Of a stretch of DNA of 64,000 nucleotides, positions 1 to 7,782 are shown piece by piece. The position numbers were made by a program, and so were the translations under genes. A model generated the notes under the pieces. That model did no database searches and was not told where the DNA came from. It was given only the letters and a program-made list of their open reading frames with translations. Each line of letters starts with the position of its first letter. Position 1 is the first letter of the stretch. The DNA is taken from the NCBI RefSeq assembly GCF_014203535.1, contig NZ_JACHJI010000002.1:563042-627041 (forward strand), given 5' to 3'. The DNA comes from Streptomyces griseomycini (lineage in GTDB: Bacteria > Actinomycetota > Actinomycetes > Streptomycetales > Streptomycetaceae).

Positions 1-443
1 AGGTCCCCGTGGCGCTCGTCGTCCTTCTCGCCGGCGTACGTCAGCCCCAGCTCGCCGGCTATCAGGCGCCCCTCGTCGGCCAGCGCGCCGTCGCCGACCA
101 CCACCCGGTGGGTCCGCTCGGGGCGCCAGCCGGGGCCGCGCTCGGCGGTGTGCTCGCGGACGGCGGGGATGGTGCGCGGCGCCCGGGACAAGGGGTAGGA
201 CCGGCTGGGGCTCGGGCTCGCCTCCGGTGCCGTCCCGGCGGCCTCGTCCGAACCGCCGGGGCTCTTCCCGGCGGAGGCCGTCGCCGGGTCCGCCGGGCCC
301 TCGCCGTCCGAGGACACCCAGAGCCCGAGGCCCACCCCGGAGGCGGCCACCAGCGCGCCCGCGGCGGCGGCCACGACCAGCACCTTCCGCTGCCTCACCG
401 TCCGCGCCGCCGTCCGACGCCTGTGCTGCCTGTGCCGACTCAC
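1..443 (-). CDS. N-terminal part of a secreted GH20-like (beta-N-acetylhexosaminidase-type) protein, cut by the window edge
   Basis: The frame opens with GTG at 443 and runs off the left end, giving about 147 residues. The start is Arg-rich and is followed by a hydrophobic segment (about residues 21-46, VLVVAAAAGALVAASGVG), which is a signal anchor or signal peptide. A low-complexity Ser/Pro/Ala linker follows, and then a region beginning SRSYPLSRAPRTIPAVREH. The last visible part (RVVVGDGALADEGRLIAGEL) resembles the small alpha/beta domain that precedes the catalytic barrel in GH20 hexosaminidases. The catalytic domain itself is outside the window, so the enzyme name is an inference. No strong ribosome binding site precedes the GTG. 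Confidence 0.55.
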   Translation of the reverse strand, partial: MSRHRQHRRRTAARTVRQRKVLVVAAAAGALVAASGVGLGLWVSSDGEGPADPATASAGKSPGGSDEAAGTAPEASPSPSRSYPLSRAPRTIPAVREHTAERGPGWRPERTHRVVVGDGALADEGRLIAGELGLTYAGEKDDERHGD

Positions 444-538
444 CCCGCCAACCTACGACCCGTACGGGTGAGCGGCGCCGACGAGCCATTCCGAAACTCG
501 ACCGTTCGAGTGAATTCAGAGCATCGATCGGACACGTG

Positions 539-1225
539 ATGGACTCACTCGATAACGTGTCGCCACAACTCTCACACCATCCGCCACCGACACACACGCG
601 ACGCCCACGAGGACCCACGCTGCCTGCGCCCCGTCTCCCAGACCTCCCCGGCCGAGTCGCCATACCCGGACAGTCCCGCGGCGGGCCCGGCGCCCCGTCC
701 CCGCTGGAGCGCTTCAACGCCGCCCCCGCCGAGGACGCCGAGCGCACCCTGCTGGCCTGCCTGAACAGCGTCCGCTGGGCCCGGCGCGTGGCCGGCCACC
801 GCCCCTACCCCGACCCGGCCTCCCTGCTGGCCGCCTCCGACGAGGCGGCGTACGACCTGACCGCGGCGGAACTCGCCCAGGCCCTGGCGGCGGAGGCGCT
901 GCCCGCCCTGCCGGAGGACACGTACGCGGCCGCCCACACGGCGCTGAACGCGGCGTACGCCGCCTACGAGGCCAGATTCGGCCACGTGTTCGTCATCTGC
1001 CTCGACGGTCTGAAGCCGGACGCCGTCCTGGACCACGTACTCGAAGGCATCCGGTCACGATTGGCCAACGATCCGGAAGAGGAGCGCCCGGTGGCCGCGG
1101 AGGAACTCCGGCGCCTAGCGAGGGGCCGGCTCACCGGCCTCCTGGAGGAAACGACGACCGGACACCGGCCGCTCACCCCCGACGAACCCGACAAGCAGGG
1201 CGAATGCCCGCGTCCACGGCCGTGA
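539..1225 (+). CDS. 2-oxo-4-hydroxy-4-carboxy-5-ureidoimidazoline (OHCU) decarboxylase
   Basis: The protein should catalyse the last step of urate breakdown to S-allantoin, in the cytoplasm. The conserved core starts near residue 56 (LERFNAAPAEDAERTLLACL). It continues through the GHRPYPDPASLL segment, where the family's catalytic His sits, and ends with the typical YEARFGHVFVICLDGL block followed by the E-E-E-R helix. The N-terminal 50 residues are low complexity and no Shine-Dalgarno sequence precedes the ATG, so the true start may differ from the GTG-ATG pair at 536-541. No other urate gene lies beside it; sdhC follows 170 bp downstream. Confidence 0.75.
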   Translation: MDSLDNVSPQLSHHPPPTHTRRPRGPTLPAPRLPDLPGRVAIPGQSRGGPGAPSPLERFNAAPAEDAERTLLACLNSVRWARRVAGHRPYPDPASLLAASDEAAYDLTAAELAQALAAEALPALPEDTYAAAHTALNAAYAAYEARFGHVFVICLDGLKPDAVLDHVLEGIRSRLANDPEEERPVAAEELRRLARGRLTGLLEETTTGHRPLTPDEPDKQGECPRPRP

Positions 1226-1397
1226 ACACCTCCTCCACACCCCTTCGGGTGCAAGTTTGATCACACCGGCAGGCCCCCTGTAAGCGCCGCAGAGACACGT
1301 GGCTACGATGCTGGGGGCCGGTGGACCGTACCCGGCCGGGCCCGACCGACAAGGAAAGCCGGCGCGGCCCCAGACCCCGCTCCCGGAGGAAATTTCC

Positions 1398-1778
1398 GTG
1401 CCGGCTGGAACGCTGTACCGCGGCCGGGAAGGAATGTGGTCCTGGGTGGCTCACCGAGTCACCGGCGTCCTCATTTTCTTCTTCCTGTTCGTTCACGTGC
1501 TGGACACCGCCCTCGTGCGCGTGTCCCCGGAGGCCTACGACACCGTCGTGGCCACGTACAAGACGCCGATCGTCGCGCTGCTGGAGTACGGCCTCGTCGC
1601 CGCCATCCTGTTCCACGCGCTCAACGGCCTGCGCGTCATCGCCGTCGACTTCTGGATCAAGGGCGCCCGCTACCAGAAGCAGATGCTCTGGACCGTCGTC
1701 GCCATCTGGGTCGTGCTCATGCTCGGGGCGATCTACCCCGTCCTCGGCCACGCCGCTCGTGAACTGTTCGGGAGCTGA
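1398..1778 (+). CDS. sdhC: Succinate dehydrogenase cytochrome b556 subunit
   Basis: SdhC is one of two membrane anchors of complex II, carrying haem b and part of the quinone site. The 126-residue length is usual. The GTG at 1398 is chosen because GGAGGA at 1385-1390 sits 7 nt upstream; longer in-frame starts would add an unrelated leader. The SWVAHRVTG motif (residues 15-23) supplies the family's quinone-site Ser and Arg. His33 lies in the first of three membrane segments, and FHALNGLR in the second is the other conserved His region. It is first in a tight sdhCDAB operon and its stop is 5 bp before sdhD. Confidence 0.95.
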   Translation: MPAGTLYRGREGMWSWVAHRVTGVLIFFFLFVHVLDTALVRVSPEAYDTVVATYKTPIVALLEYGLVAAILFHALNGLRVIAVDFWIKGARYQKQMLWTVVAIWVVLMLGAIYPVLGHAARELFGS

Positions 1779-1783
1779 CGTCC

Positions 1784-2266
1784 ATGTCCACGACTGAAAC
1801 CTCCGCCTCGGGCATCGGCCCCGTCGAGGGCGCGTCCCTGTACTCCGTCGACAACCCGGCGCCGGTCATCGAGCCCCCGCGCAAGCGGACCAAGAAGACC
1901 CCGAAGACCACCCGGGGCAACTTCGAGCTGGCCGCCTGGCTGTTCATGCGCCTGTCCGGCGTCGTCCTGGTCGTCCTCGTCATCGGCCACCTGCTGATCC
2001 AGCTGGTGCTGGACGGCGGCGTCTCCAAGATCGGTTTCGCCTTCGTGGCCGGCCGCTGGGCCTCGCCGTTCTGGCAGGTCTGGGACCTGCTGATGCTGTG
2101 GCTGGCGATGCTGCACGGCGCCAACGGCCTGCGCACGGTCATCAACGACTACGCGGAGCGGCCGAACACCCGGCTGTGGCTCAAGGGCCTGCTCTACACC
2201 GCCACGGTGTTCACCATCCTGCTGGGCACGCTGGTGATCTTCACCTTCGACCCGAACATCCGCTAG
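1784..2266 (+). CDS. sdhD: Succinate dehydrogenase membrane anchor subunit
   Basis: This is the second complex II anchor. About 60 polar residues ([20 protein letters not shown]) precede three membrane segments: the first around [17 protein letters not shown], the second around [20 protein letters not shown] and the third around [20 protein letters not shown] parallels HALNGLR in the partner subunit and is expected near the haem. The ATG follows sdhC directly, with sdhA 19 bp downstream, so all four subunits should be co-transcribed. Confidence 0.93.
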   Translation: MSTTETSASGIGPVEGASLYSVDNPAPVIEPPRKRTKKTPKTTRGNFELAAWLFMRLSGVVLVVLVIGHLLIQLVLDGGVSKIGFAFVAGRWASPFWQVWDLLMLWLAMLHGANGLRTVINDYAERPNTRLWLKGLLYTATVFTILLGTLVIFTFDPNIR

Positions 2267-2285
2267 GCACGGGGCTGCGAGAATC

Positions 2286-4040
2286 ATGAAGATCCACAAG
2301 TACGACACCGTCATCGTCGGCGCCGGTGGCGCCGGTATGCGGGCCGCCATCGAGGCGACCAAGCGCAGCCGCACCGCCGTGCTGACCAAGCTCTACCCCA
2401 CCCGCTCCCACACGGGCGCCGCGCAGGGCGGCATGGCCGCCGCGCTGGCCAACGTGGAGGAGGACAACTGGGAGTGGCACACCTTCGACACGGTCAAGGG
2501 CGGTGACTACCTGGTCGACCAGGACGCCGCCGAGATCCTGGCGAAGGAGGCCATCGACTCCGTCCTCGACCTGGAGAAGATGGGCCTGCCGTTCAACCGG
2601 ACCCCGAACGGCACCATCGACCAGCGCCGCTTCGGCGGCCACTCCCGCAACCACGGCGAGGCCCCGGTCCGCCGCTCCTGCTACGCGGCCGACCGCACCG
2701 GCCACATGATCCTCCAGACGCTGTACCAGAACTGCGTCAAGGAGGGCGTGGAGTTCTTCAACGAGTTCTACGTCCTGGACCAGCTGATCACCGAGGTCGA
2801 CGGCGTCAAGAAGTCGGCCGGCGTGGTGGCGTACGAGCTGGCCACCGGCGAGATCCACGTCTTCCAGGCGAAGGCCGTGATCTACGCCTCCGGCGGCTGC
2901 GGCAAGTTCTTCAAGGTGACGTCCAACGCGCACACCCTGACCGGTGACGGCCAGGCCGCCGTGTACCGCCGGGGTCTGCCGCTGGAGGACATGGAGTTCT
3001 TCCAGTTCCACCCGACCGGCATCTGGCGCATGGGCATCCTGCTCACCGAGGGCGCCCGCGGTGAGGGCGGCATCCTGCGCAACAAGGACGGCGAGCGCTT
3101 CATGGAGAAGTACGCGCCGGTCATGAAGGACCTCGCCTCCCGCGACGTCGTCTCCCGCTCCATCTACACGGAGATCCGCGAGGGCCGCGGCTGCGGTCCC
3201 GAGGGCGACCACGTCTACCTGGACCTCACCCACCTCCCGCCGGAGCAGCTGGACGCCAAGCTGCCCGACATCACGGAGTTCGCGCGGACCTACCTCGGGA
3301 TCGAGCCCTACACGGACCCGATCCCGATCCAGCCCACCGCGCACTACGCGATGGGCGGCATCCCGACCAACGTCCAGGGCGAGGTGCTGGCGGACAACAC
3401 CACCGTCGTCCCCGGCCTGTACGCGGCCGGCGAGGTGGCCTGCGTGTCGGTGCACGGCGCCAACCGCCTGGGCACCAACTCGCTGCTGGACATCAACGTC
3501 TTCGGCAAGCGGGCCGGCATCGCGGCGGCGGAGTACTCGCAGACCGCCGACTTCGTCGAGCTGCCGGAGAACCCGGAGGCCTTCGTCGTCGAGCAGATCG
3601 AGCGGCTGCGCACCTCCACCGGCAACGAGCGGGTGGCCGAGCTCCGCCGCGAGCTGCAGGAGACCATGGACGCCAACGTCATGGTGTTCCGCACCGAGCA
3701 GACGATCAAGACGGCGGTCGAGAAGATCGCCGAGCTGCGCGAGCGCTACAGGAACGTCGCCATCCAGGACAAGGGCAAGCGGTTCAACACCGACCTGCTG
3801 GAGGCCGTCGAGCTGGGCAACCTGCTCGACCTGGCCGAGGTCATGGCCGTCTCCGCGCTGGCCCGCAAGGAGTCCCGCGGCGGTCACTACCGCGAGGACT
3901 ACCCGAACCGCGACGACGTCAACTTCATGCGCCACACCATGGCGTACCGCGAGGTCGGCGCCGACGGCACCGAGACCGTCCGTCTGGACTACAAGCCGGT
4001 CGTCCAGACCCGCTACCAGCCGATGGAGCGTAAGTACTGA
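2286..4040 (+). CDS. sdhA: Succinate dehydrogenase flavoprotein subunit
   Basis: SdhA oxidises succinate to fumarate. The 584-residue length is standard. The dinucleotide-binding motif [13 protein letters not shown] spans residues 9-21, and His42 in [11 protein letters not shown] is the expected covalent FAD attachment residue. Substrate-site elements are visible in FFQFHPTGI and in [18 protein letters not shown] with its catalytic Arg. The C-terminal helical domain ends in [10 protein letters not shown] and the MERKY tail. The stop overlaps the sdhB start as TGATG (4038-4042), which points to translational coupling. The antisense strand carries a long open frame here, but it has no protein-family features. 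Confidence 0.97.
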   Translation: MKIHKYDTVIVGAGGAGMRAAIEATKRSRTAVLTKLYPTRSHTGAAQGGMAAALANVEEDNWEWHTFDTVKGGDYLVDQDAAEILAKEAIDSVLDLEKMGLPFNRTPNGTIDQRRFGGHSRNHGEAPVRRSCYAADRTGHMILQTLYQNCVKEGVEFFNEFYVLDQLITEVDGVKKSAGVVAYELATGEIHVFQAKAVIYASGGCGKFFKVTSNAHTLTGDGQAAVYRRGLPLEDMEFFQFHPTGIWRMGILLTEGARGEGGILRNKDGERFMEKYAPVMKDLASRDVVSRSIYTEIREGRGCGPEGDHVYLDLTHLPPEQLDAKLPDITEFARTYLGIEPYTDPIPIQPTAHYAMGGIPTNVQGEVLADNTTVVPGLYAAGEVACVSVHGANRLGTNSLLDINVFGKRAGIAAAEYSQTADFVELPENPEAFVVEQIERLRTSTGNERVAELRRELQETMDANVMVFRTEQTIKTAVEKIAELRERYRNVAIQDKGKRFNTDLLEAVELGNLLDLAEVMAVSALARKESRGGHYREDYPNRDDVNFMRHTMAYREVGADGTETVRLDYKPVVQTRYQPMERKY

Positions 4041-4819
4041 TGGCTACCCCTGTTCTGGACAAGGCGGACGCGGCCGGATCGCCCGAGCGCGGCTTCGCCG
4101 ACTCCCCCTACATCACCGTCACGTTCCGGATCCGCCGCTTCAACCCGGAGATCTCGGCCGAGGCGACCTGGGAAGACTTCCAGCTGGAGATCGACCCGAA
4201 GGAGCGCGTCCTGGACGCGCTGCACAAGATCAAGTGGGATCAGGACGGCACCCTGACCTTCCGCCGTTCCTGCGCCCACGGCATCTGCGGCTCCGACGCC
4301 ATGCGGATCAACGGCAAGAACCGCCTGGCGTGCAAGACGCTGATCAAGGACATCAACCCCGAGAAGCCGATCACGGTCGAGGCCATAAAGGGCCTGACGG
4401 TCCTGAAGGACCTGGTCGTGGACATGGAGCCGTTCTTCCAGGCGTACCGGGACGTGATGCCCTTCCTGATCACGAAGGACACCAACGAGCCGACGCGCGA
4501 GCGGCTGCAGTCCGCCGAGGACCGCGAGCGCTTCGACGACACGACCAAGTGCATCCTGTGCGCCGCGTGCACCACGTCGTGCCCGGTGTTCTGGAACGAC
4601 GGCCAGTACTTCGGCCCGGCCGCCATCGTCAACGCGCACCGCTTCATCTTCGACTCGCGTGACGAGGCCGGCGAGCAGCGCCTGGAGATCCTCAACGACC
4701 GCGACGGCGTGTGGCGCTGCCGCACGACCTTCAACTGCACGGACGCCTGCCCGCGCGGCATCGAGGTCACCAAGGCGATCGCGGAAGTGAAGCGCGCGCT
4801 GATCACGCGCCGCTACTGA
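4040..4819 (+). CDS. sdhB: Succinate dehydrogenase iron-sulfur subunit
   Basis: SdhB carries electrons from FAD to quinone through three Fe-S centres. The N-terminal ferredoxin fold binds the [2Fe-2S] centre with the CAHGICGSDAM cysteines and a further Cys in NRLACKTL. The C-terminal half holds CILCAACTTSCPVF and CTDACPRGIEV for the [4Fe-4S] and [3Fe-4S] centres. At 259 residues the length is normal. It is the last gene of the operon, translationally coupled to sdhA and followed 21 bp later by a strong hairpin. Confidence 0.97.
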   Translation: MATPVLDKADAAGSPERGFADSPYITVTFRIRRFNPEISAEATWEDFQLEIDPKERVLDALHKIKWDQDGTLTFRRSCAHGICGSDAMRINGKNRLACKTLIKDINPEKPITVEAIKGLTVLKDLVVDMEPFFQAYRDVMPFLITKDTNEPTRERLQSAEDRERFDDTTKCILCAACTTSCPVFWNDGQYFGPAAIVNAHRFIFDSRDEAGEQRLEILNDRDGVWRCRTTFNCTDACPRGIEVTKAIAEVKRALITRRY

Positions 4820-4840
4820 GGTTCGTCGCCGTACGTCCTC

Positions 4841-4873
4841 GAGGGCCCCGTCTCCGCCGGAGACGGGGCCCTC
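4841..4873 (+). terminator. Terminator of the sdhCDAB operon
   Basis: A perfect 13-bp inverted repeat (GAGGGCCCCGTCT, 4841-4853, pairing with 4861-4873) flanks a 7-nt loop, starting 22 nt after the sdhB stop. There is no U tract, which is usual for Streptomyces terminators. Confidence 0.8.
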
Positions 4874-4974
4874 TGGCGTATGCCACGTCATCGGGTGAAC
4901 GCGGCCGCGACCGCCGTACGGGCGTCCTCCGCCCCACGATGACGGTCTCGGCACCAGCCCCCGGGAGGCACGCG

Positions 4975-5595
4975 ATGTCCGCAGCATCCGTCGAGCGGCC
5001 CCACGGCGAGCGTCCGCTGATCGCGGAGGCGAACCGTCTCATGGACCGCAATCCGGGCTACCGCGTCGAGATCATCGGAGGCCGGCTCCTCGTGACCCCG
5101 CCACCGGACGGCCCGCACGCCGATGCCCTCGCCAGCCTGAGCGTTCCCTTCCTGACAGCAGGGCTGCACGGCGTGGAGAACCGAGTACTGCAGGGGGTCG
5201 GGCTGTGGCTTCCAGCGGGCGCCGAGGACTACGCCGTCCCCGACCTGGCCGTGGTGGACGCCGACTACCGCGACAGGTACGTCGAGAACGGCGCCCACGA
5301 CCCGGTCTGCTTCCGTCCGGTCCTCGAAGTGACGTCCAGCAACTGGAAGGCCGACCTGAAGACCAGGGCCGCCGCCTACGCCGAGGCGAAGGTCCCCGTC
5401 TACGTCGTCGTCGACCGCGAGCACCGGCGCGTCCACGTCCTGACCGACCCGGTCGAGAGCGAGTACGCCACCCACCGCTTCCACTCCCCCGGTCAGATGG
5501 TCGCCCTCCCCGACTCCATCGGCGCCAAGGTCACCCTGGACGTGGCCGAGATCCTCGAGGCCGGCCGCGCGAGGCGGACGCCCGACCGGAGCTAG
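4975..5595 (+). CDS. Uma2 family protein (PD-(D/E)XK nuclease fold)
   Basis: This 206-residue cytoplasmic protein belongs to the Uma2 (DUF820) family, which is abundant in Streptomyces and has a restriction-endonuclease-like fold of unknown role. The signature runs from GRLLVTPPPDGPHADALASL through YAVPDLAVVD and PVLEVTSSNWKADLKTRA to AAYAEAKVPVYVVVD. That supplies the acidic and Lys residues of the PD-(D/E)XK core. The ATG at 4975 is preferred over one at 4939 because GGGAGG lies 6 nt upstream. It is a monocistronic gene between the sdh terminator and a decayed region. Confidence 0.85.
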   Translation: MSAASVERPHGERPLIAEANRLMDRNPGYRVEIIGGRLLVTPPPDGPHADALASLSVPFLTAGLHGVENRVLQGVGLWLPAGAEDYAVPDLAVVDADYRDRYVENGAHDPVCFRPVLEVTSSNWKADLKTRAAAYAEAKVPVYVVVDREHRRVHVLTDPVESEYATHRFHSPGQMVALPDSIGAKVTLDVAEILEAGRARRTPDRS

Positions 5596-5930
5596 AGCCG
5601 ACTCGGGACCGCCGGGTCCGTGAGGGCCGCGCCGTCGGCCAGCGGCACCGCTCCGCCGAGGACGACGGCCGGCCTGCGGGGCGGCCGGGTCTCCGCGCCC
5701 TGGTCCAGCCCGCCGAGGCCGTACGACGCCCGGTGCTCCCCGAAGCGGCCGCCGGGGAGTGGGACCGGTGCCGGCGCAGGACGTGGGCCGCGAACCGGCT
5801 GGAGCACGTGCGCGTGGTGCGCTCGGCGCCGGTGCGCGGGTACACCTCGCGGTGGCCCTGCCCGAACGGCCGGGTGACGCCGTGCCGCTCCGGCCGGTCC
5901 CGCCGGGCGACGACCGTGACGAGGCCCACC
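5590..5930 (-). pseudogene. Decayed fragment, probably the C-terminal part of a DUF4132-type protein
   Basis: On the minus strand one frame reads GVTRPFGQGHREVYPRTGAE, then TTRTCSSRFAAHVLRRHRS, from about 5880 down to 5760. From memory this matches the conserved block near the C-terminus of large DUF4132 proteins. Similarity then stops, and the other open frame (GEHRASYGLGGLDQG and onwards) gives no convincing continuation. There is no intact start and the rest of the usual long protein is absent. In Streptomyces, DUF4132 genes often neighbour the SWIM/MoxR/VWA genes found at the other end of this window. The family call rests on recall, not on a search. Confidence 0.4.
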
Positions 5931-5940
5931 CGCCATCGAG

Positions 5941-5954
5941 TTGAACATGTTCAA
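5941..5954. promoter_or_regulatory. Palindromic operator 1 (TTGAAC-AT-GTTCAA), probable TetR site
   Basis: A perfect 14-bp palindrome lies 74 bp upstream of the ATG at 6015. An identical-arm copy follows 45 bp further on. The TetR gene at 6955 is the natural candidate regulator. The assignment of regulator to site is inferred from proximity. Confidence 0.65.
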
Positions 5955-5985
5955 AACAAGGGTCTACAGTCTTCTCGTCAGCGTT

Positions 5986-5999
5986 TTGAACGCGTTCAA
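5986..5999. promoter_or_regulatory. Palindromic operator 2 (TTGAAC-GC-GTTCAA), probable TetR site
   Basis: This second perfect 14-bp palindrome has arms identical to operator 1 and ends 15 bp before the start codon at 6015. It would sit over the transcription start or leader. The 45-bp spacing is close to four helical turns, so two dimers could bind the same face of the DNA. Confidence 0.65.
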
Positions 6000-6014
6000 G
6001 AGAGGCTGGGGGAC

Positions 6015-6422
6015 ATGGACCGCACGGTCATCGCCTACGTCATCTACCTGCTGGTCAGCATCGCGCTGACCGTCTGGGTGGCCCGCACGCTCAGCAGCAA
6101 CGGGCGGGTCTTCCTCGCCGACGTGCTGCACGGCAACGAGAAGCTCGCCGACGCCGTCAACCACCTCCTGGTGGTCGGCTTCTACCTCGTCAACCTCGGG
6201 TTCGTCGCGCTGTACCTGAGCGGCGACGAGACGATCGCCGACACGCGCGGCGTCTTCGAGGCCCTGTCGACCAAGCTCGGCGTGGTGCTGCTGGTGCTGG
6301 GCGTGATGCACCTGGGCAACGTGTACGTGCTCAACCGGATCCGGCGGCGCGGCGTGCTGGAGCGGGAGCAGCTGCCGCCGGTCGCACCGCAGGACTGGGT
6401 GGCCCCCTCGGCCGGGGCGTGA
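6015..6422 (+). CDS. Small integral membrane protein of unknown function
   Basis: This 135-residue protein has three or four predicted membrane segments: VIAYVIYLLVSIALTVWVA, LLVVGFYLVNLGFVALYL and LGVVLLVLGVMHLGNVYVL. A short charged tail ends APQDWVAPSAGA. The ATG at 6015 follows a CTGGGGGA ribosome site. Two TTGAAC palindromes precede it and its stop overlaps the next GTG by 4 nt (GTGA). Gene order and coupling suggest that it works with the DCC-family protein and is controlled by the TetR regulator downstream. No biochemical role can be assigned from the sequence. Confidence 0.85.
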   Translation: MDRTVIAYVIYLLVSIALTVWVARTLSSNGRVFLADVLHGNEKLADAVNHLLVVGFYLVNLGFVALYLSGDETIADTRGVFEALSTKLGVVLLVLGVMHLGNVYVLNRIRRRGVLEREQLPPVAPQDWVAPSAGA

Positions 6423-6922
6423 GCGGCGTGACGGCCACGCACGGGGACCGGGGCGCCGCGCGCGTCCCGGTCCGCCGGCTCACCGTGCTGTACGACGCCG
6501 AGTGCTCCCTGTGCGCCTTCGTACGGGACTGGCTGGTCCGCCAGCGGCAGTTGGTGCCCCTGGAGCTGGTCCCGGCGGGGTCCGGGGCGGCGCGGGCCCG
6601 CTTCCCCGGCCTCGACCACCGGTCCACCCTGGAGGAGATCACCGTCGTGGGGGACGGTGGACAGGTGTACCGGGGCGCCGCCGCCTGGGTCGTCACCCTG
6701 TGGGCGCTGCGGGAGCACCGGCCGCTGGCCCACCGGCTGTCCACCCCGTCCGGCGCCCGGCTCGCCAAGGGTGCGGTGCTGGCCGCCGCCAAGTGGCGCG
6801 GGGCCCGGCCCGGGTGGGGCGGAGGGGTGTACCGCCGGGGCGACGGCTGGACGTACGATCCGCACGGGGGCTGGAGCTACACCGCGCCGGACTGCGCCGG
6901 GAGCTCCTGCACCACCCCGTAG
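6419..6922 (+). CDS. DCC-family (DUF393) thiol-disulfide-oxidoreductase-like protein
   Basis: This 167-residue protein carries the family hallmark VLYDAECSLCAFVRDWL, giving the D-x-x-C-x-x-C arrangement that names DCC proteins and resembles a thioredoxin-like active site. It continues with the usual acidic and hydrophobic blocks (ITVVGDGGQVYRGAAAW). The C-terminus is rich in Gly, Trp and Tyr (GWTYDPHGGWSYT) and ends with one more Cys. The GTG overlaps the stop of the upstream membrane gene, so the two are probably translated together. The substrate is unknown. Confidence 0.85.
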   Translation: MSGVTATHGDRGAARVPVRRLTVLYDAECSLCAFVRDWLVRQRQLVPLELVPAGSGAARARFPGLDHRSTLEEITVVGDGGQVYRGAAAWVVTLWALREHRPLAHRLSTPSGARLAKGAVLAAAKWRGARPGWGGGVYRRGDGWTYDPHGGWSYTAPDCAGSSCTTP

Positions 6923-6940
6923 GGCGCCCGTCCCGGGCGT

Positions 6941-6946
6941 TAGGCT
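6941..6946 (+). promoter_or_regulatory. -10 box (TAGGCT) for a leaderless tetR transcript
   Basis: TAGGCT ends 8 nt before the GTG at 6955 and no ribosome binding site intervenes. The tetR mRNA should therefore begin at or next to its start codon. Confidence 0.6.
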
Positions 6947-6954
6947 CTGTTCCC

Positions 6955-7782
6955 GTGCCCGCGAAGAACGACGGCCCCGACGACGGCGCCGCACCCAGCA
7001 AGTCCGAACAGACCCGTGCCCTGATCCTCCAGACGGCCATGCGGCTGTTCCAGGAGCGCGGGTACGACAAGACGACCATGCGGGCCATCGCCAAGGAGGC
7101 CGGGGTCTCCGTCGGCAACGCGTACTACTACTTCGAGGGCAAGGAACACCTGATCCAGGGCTTCTACGACCGGATCGCCGCCGAGCACCAGGTGGCGGTC
7201 CGGGAGGTCCTGGCCCGGGAGACCGACCTGGAGGCCCGGCTGGCCGGGGTGCTGAAGGCGTGGCTGGACATCGCCACGCCGTACCACGAGTTCGCGGTGC
7301 AGTTCTTCAAGAACGCCGCCGACCCGGACAGCCCGCTCAGCCCGTTCTCCGCCGAGTCGGAGCACGCGCGCGTGGAGGCGATCAGCGTGCACCGGGCGGT
7401 GCTGGCCGGCACGAGGACCAAGGTGCCCGAGGAACTGCGGGACATCCTCCCGGAGTTGATGTGGCTGGCCCAGATGGGGCTGTGCCTGTACTGGATCTTC
7501 GACCGCACCGAGGGCCGCGAACGCAGTTACCGGCTCGCCGAGCGGGGCGCCCGGATCACCGCGCGCGGTGTCGCCCTGGCCCGCTTCCGGGTGCTGCGGC
7601 CGCTCGTGCGCGAGGTGCACGAACTGTTCACGGAGTTCCTGCCGGGGATGACGAAGGCGCTGCCGGACCCCGCGAAGGGCCCCGCGAGAAGTCCCGTGGA
7701 GGACTCCGCGAAGGGTCCCGTGGAGGACTCCCCGGAGAAGGGGGCGCCCGCCGACGACGGGCACCCCGGGAAGCTCAGTTGA
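6955..7782 (+). CDS. TetR/AcrR family transcriptional regulator
   Basis: This 275-residue repressor-type protein has the TetR helix-turn-helix at about residues 22-66 (RLFQERGYDKTTMRAIAKEA, then GVSVGNAYYYFEGKEHL). An all-helical ligand and dimer domain follows. The last 45 residues are an unusual repetitive tail with two copies of a PVEDS-type unit and many Lys-Gly-Pro steps. Translation appears leaderless from GTG 6955. Its 3' end overlaps the convergent MMPL remnant by 8 bp. It probably binds the two TTGAAC palindromes upstream of 6015 and so controls the membrane/DCC pair. Confidence 0.9.
   Translation: MPAKNDGPDDGAAPSKSEQTRALILQTAMRLFQERGYDKTTMRAIAKEAGVSVGNAYYYFEGKEHLIQGFYDRIAAEHQVAVREVLARETDLEARLAGVLKAWLDIATPYHEFAVQFFKNAADPDSPLSPFSAESEHARVEAISVHRAVLAGTRTKVPEELRDILPELMWLAQMGLCLYWIFDRTEGRERSYRLAERGARITARGVALARFRVLRPLVREVHELFTEFLPGMTKALPDPAKGPARSPVEDSAKGPVEDSPEKGAPADDGHPGKLS

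Noticed and set aside
2241..3935. A 564-codon open frame antisense to sdhA
   Set aside because: It mirrors the codon-position GC bias of sdhA, has no ribosome site or recognisable family, and is made of Val/Leu/Asp/Gly/His-rich text typical of reverse-strand shadows in high-GC DNA.
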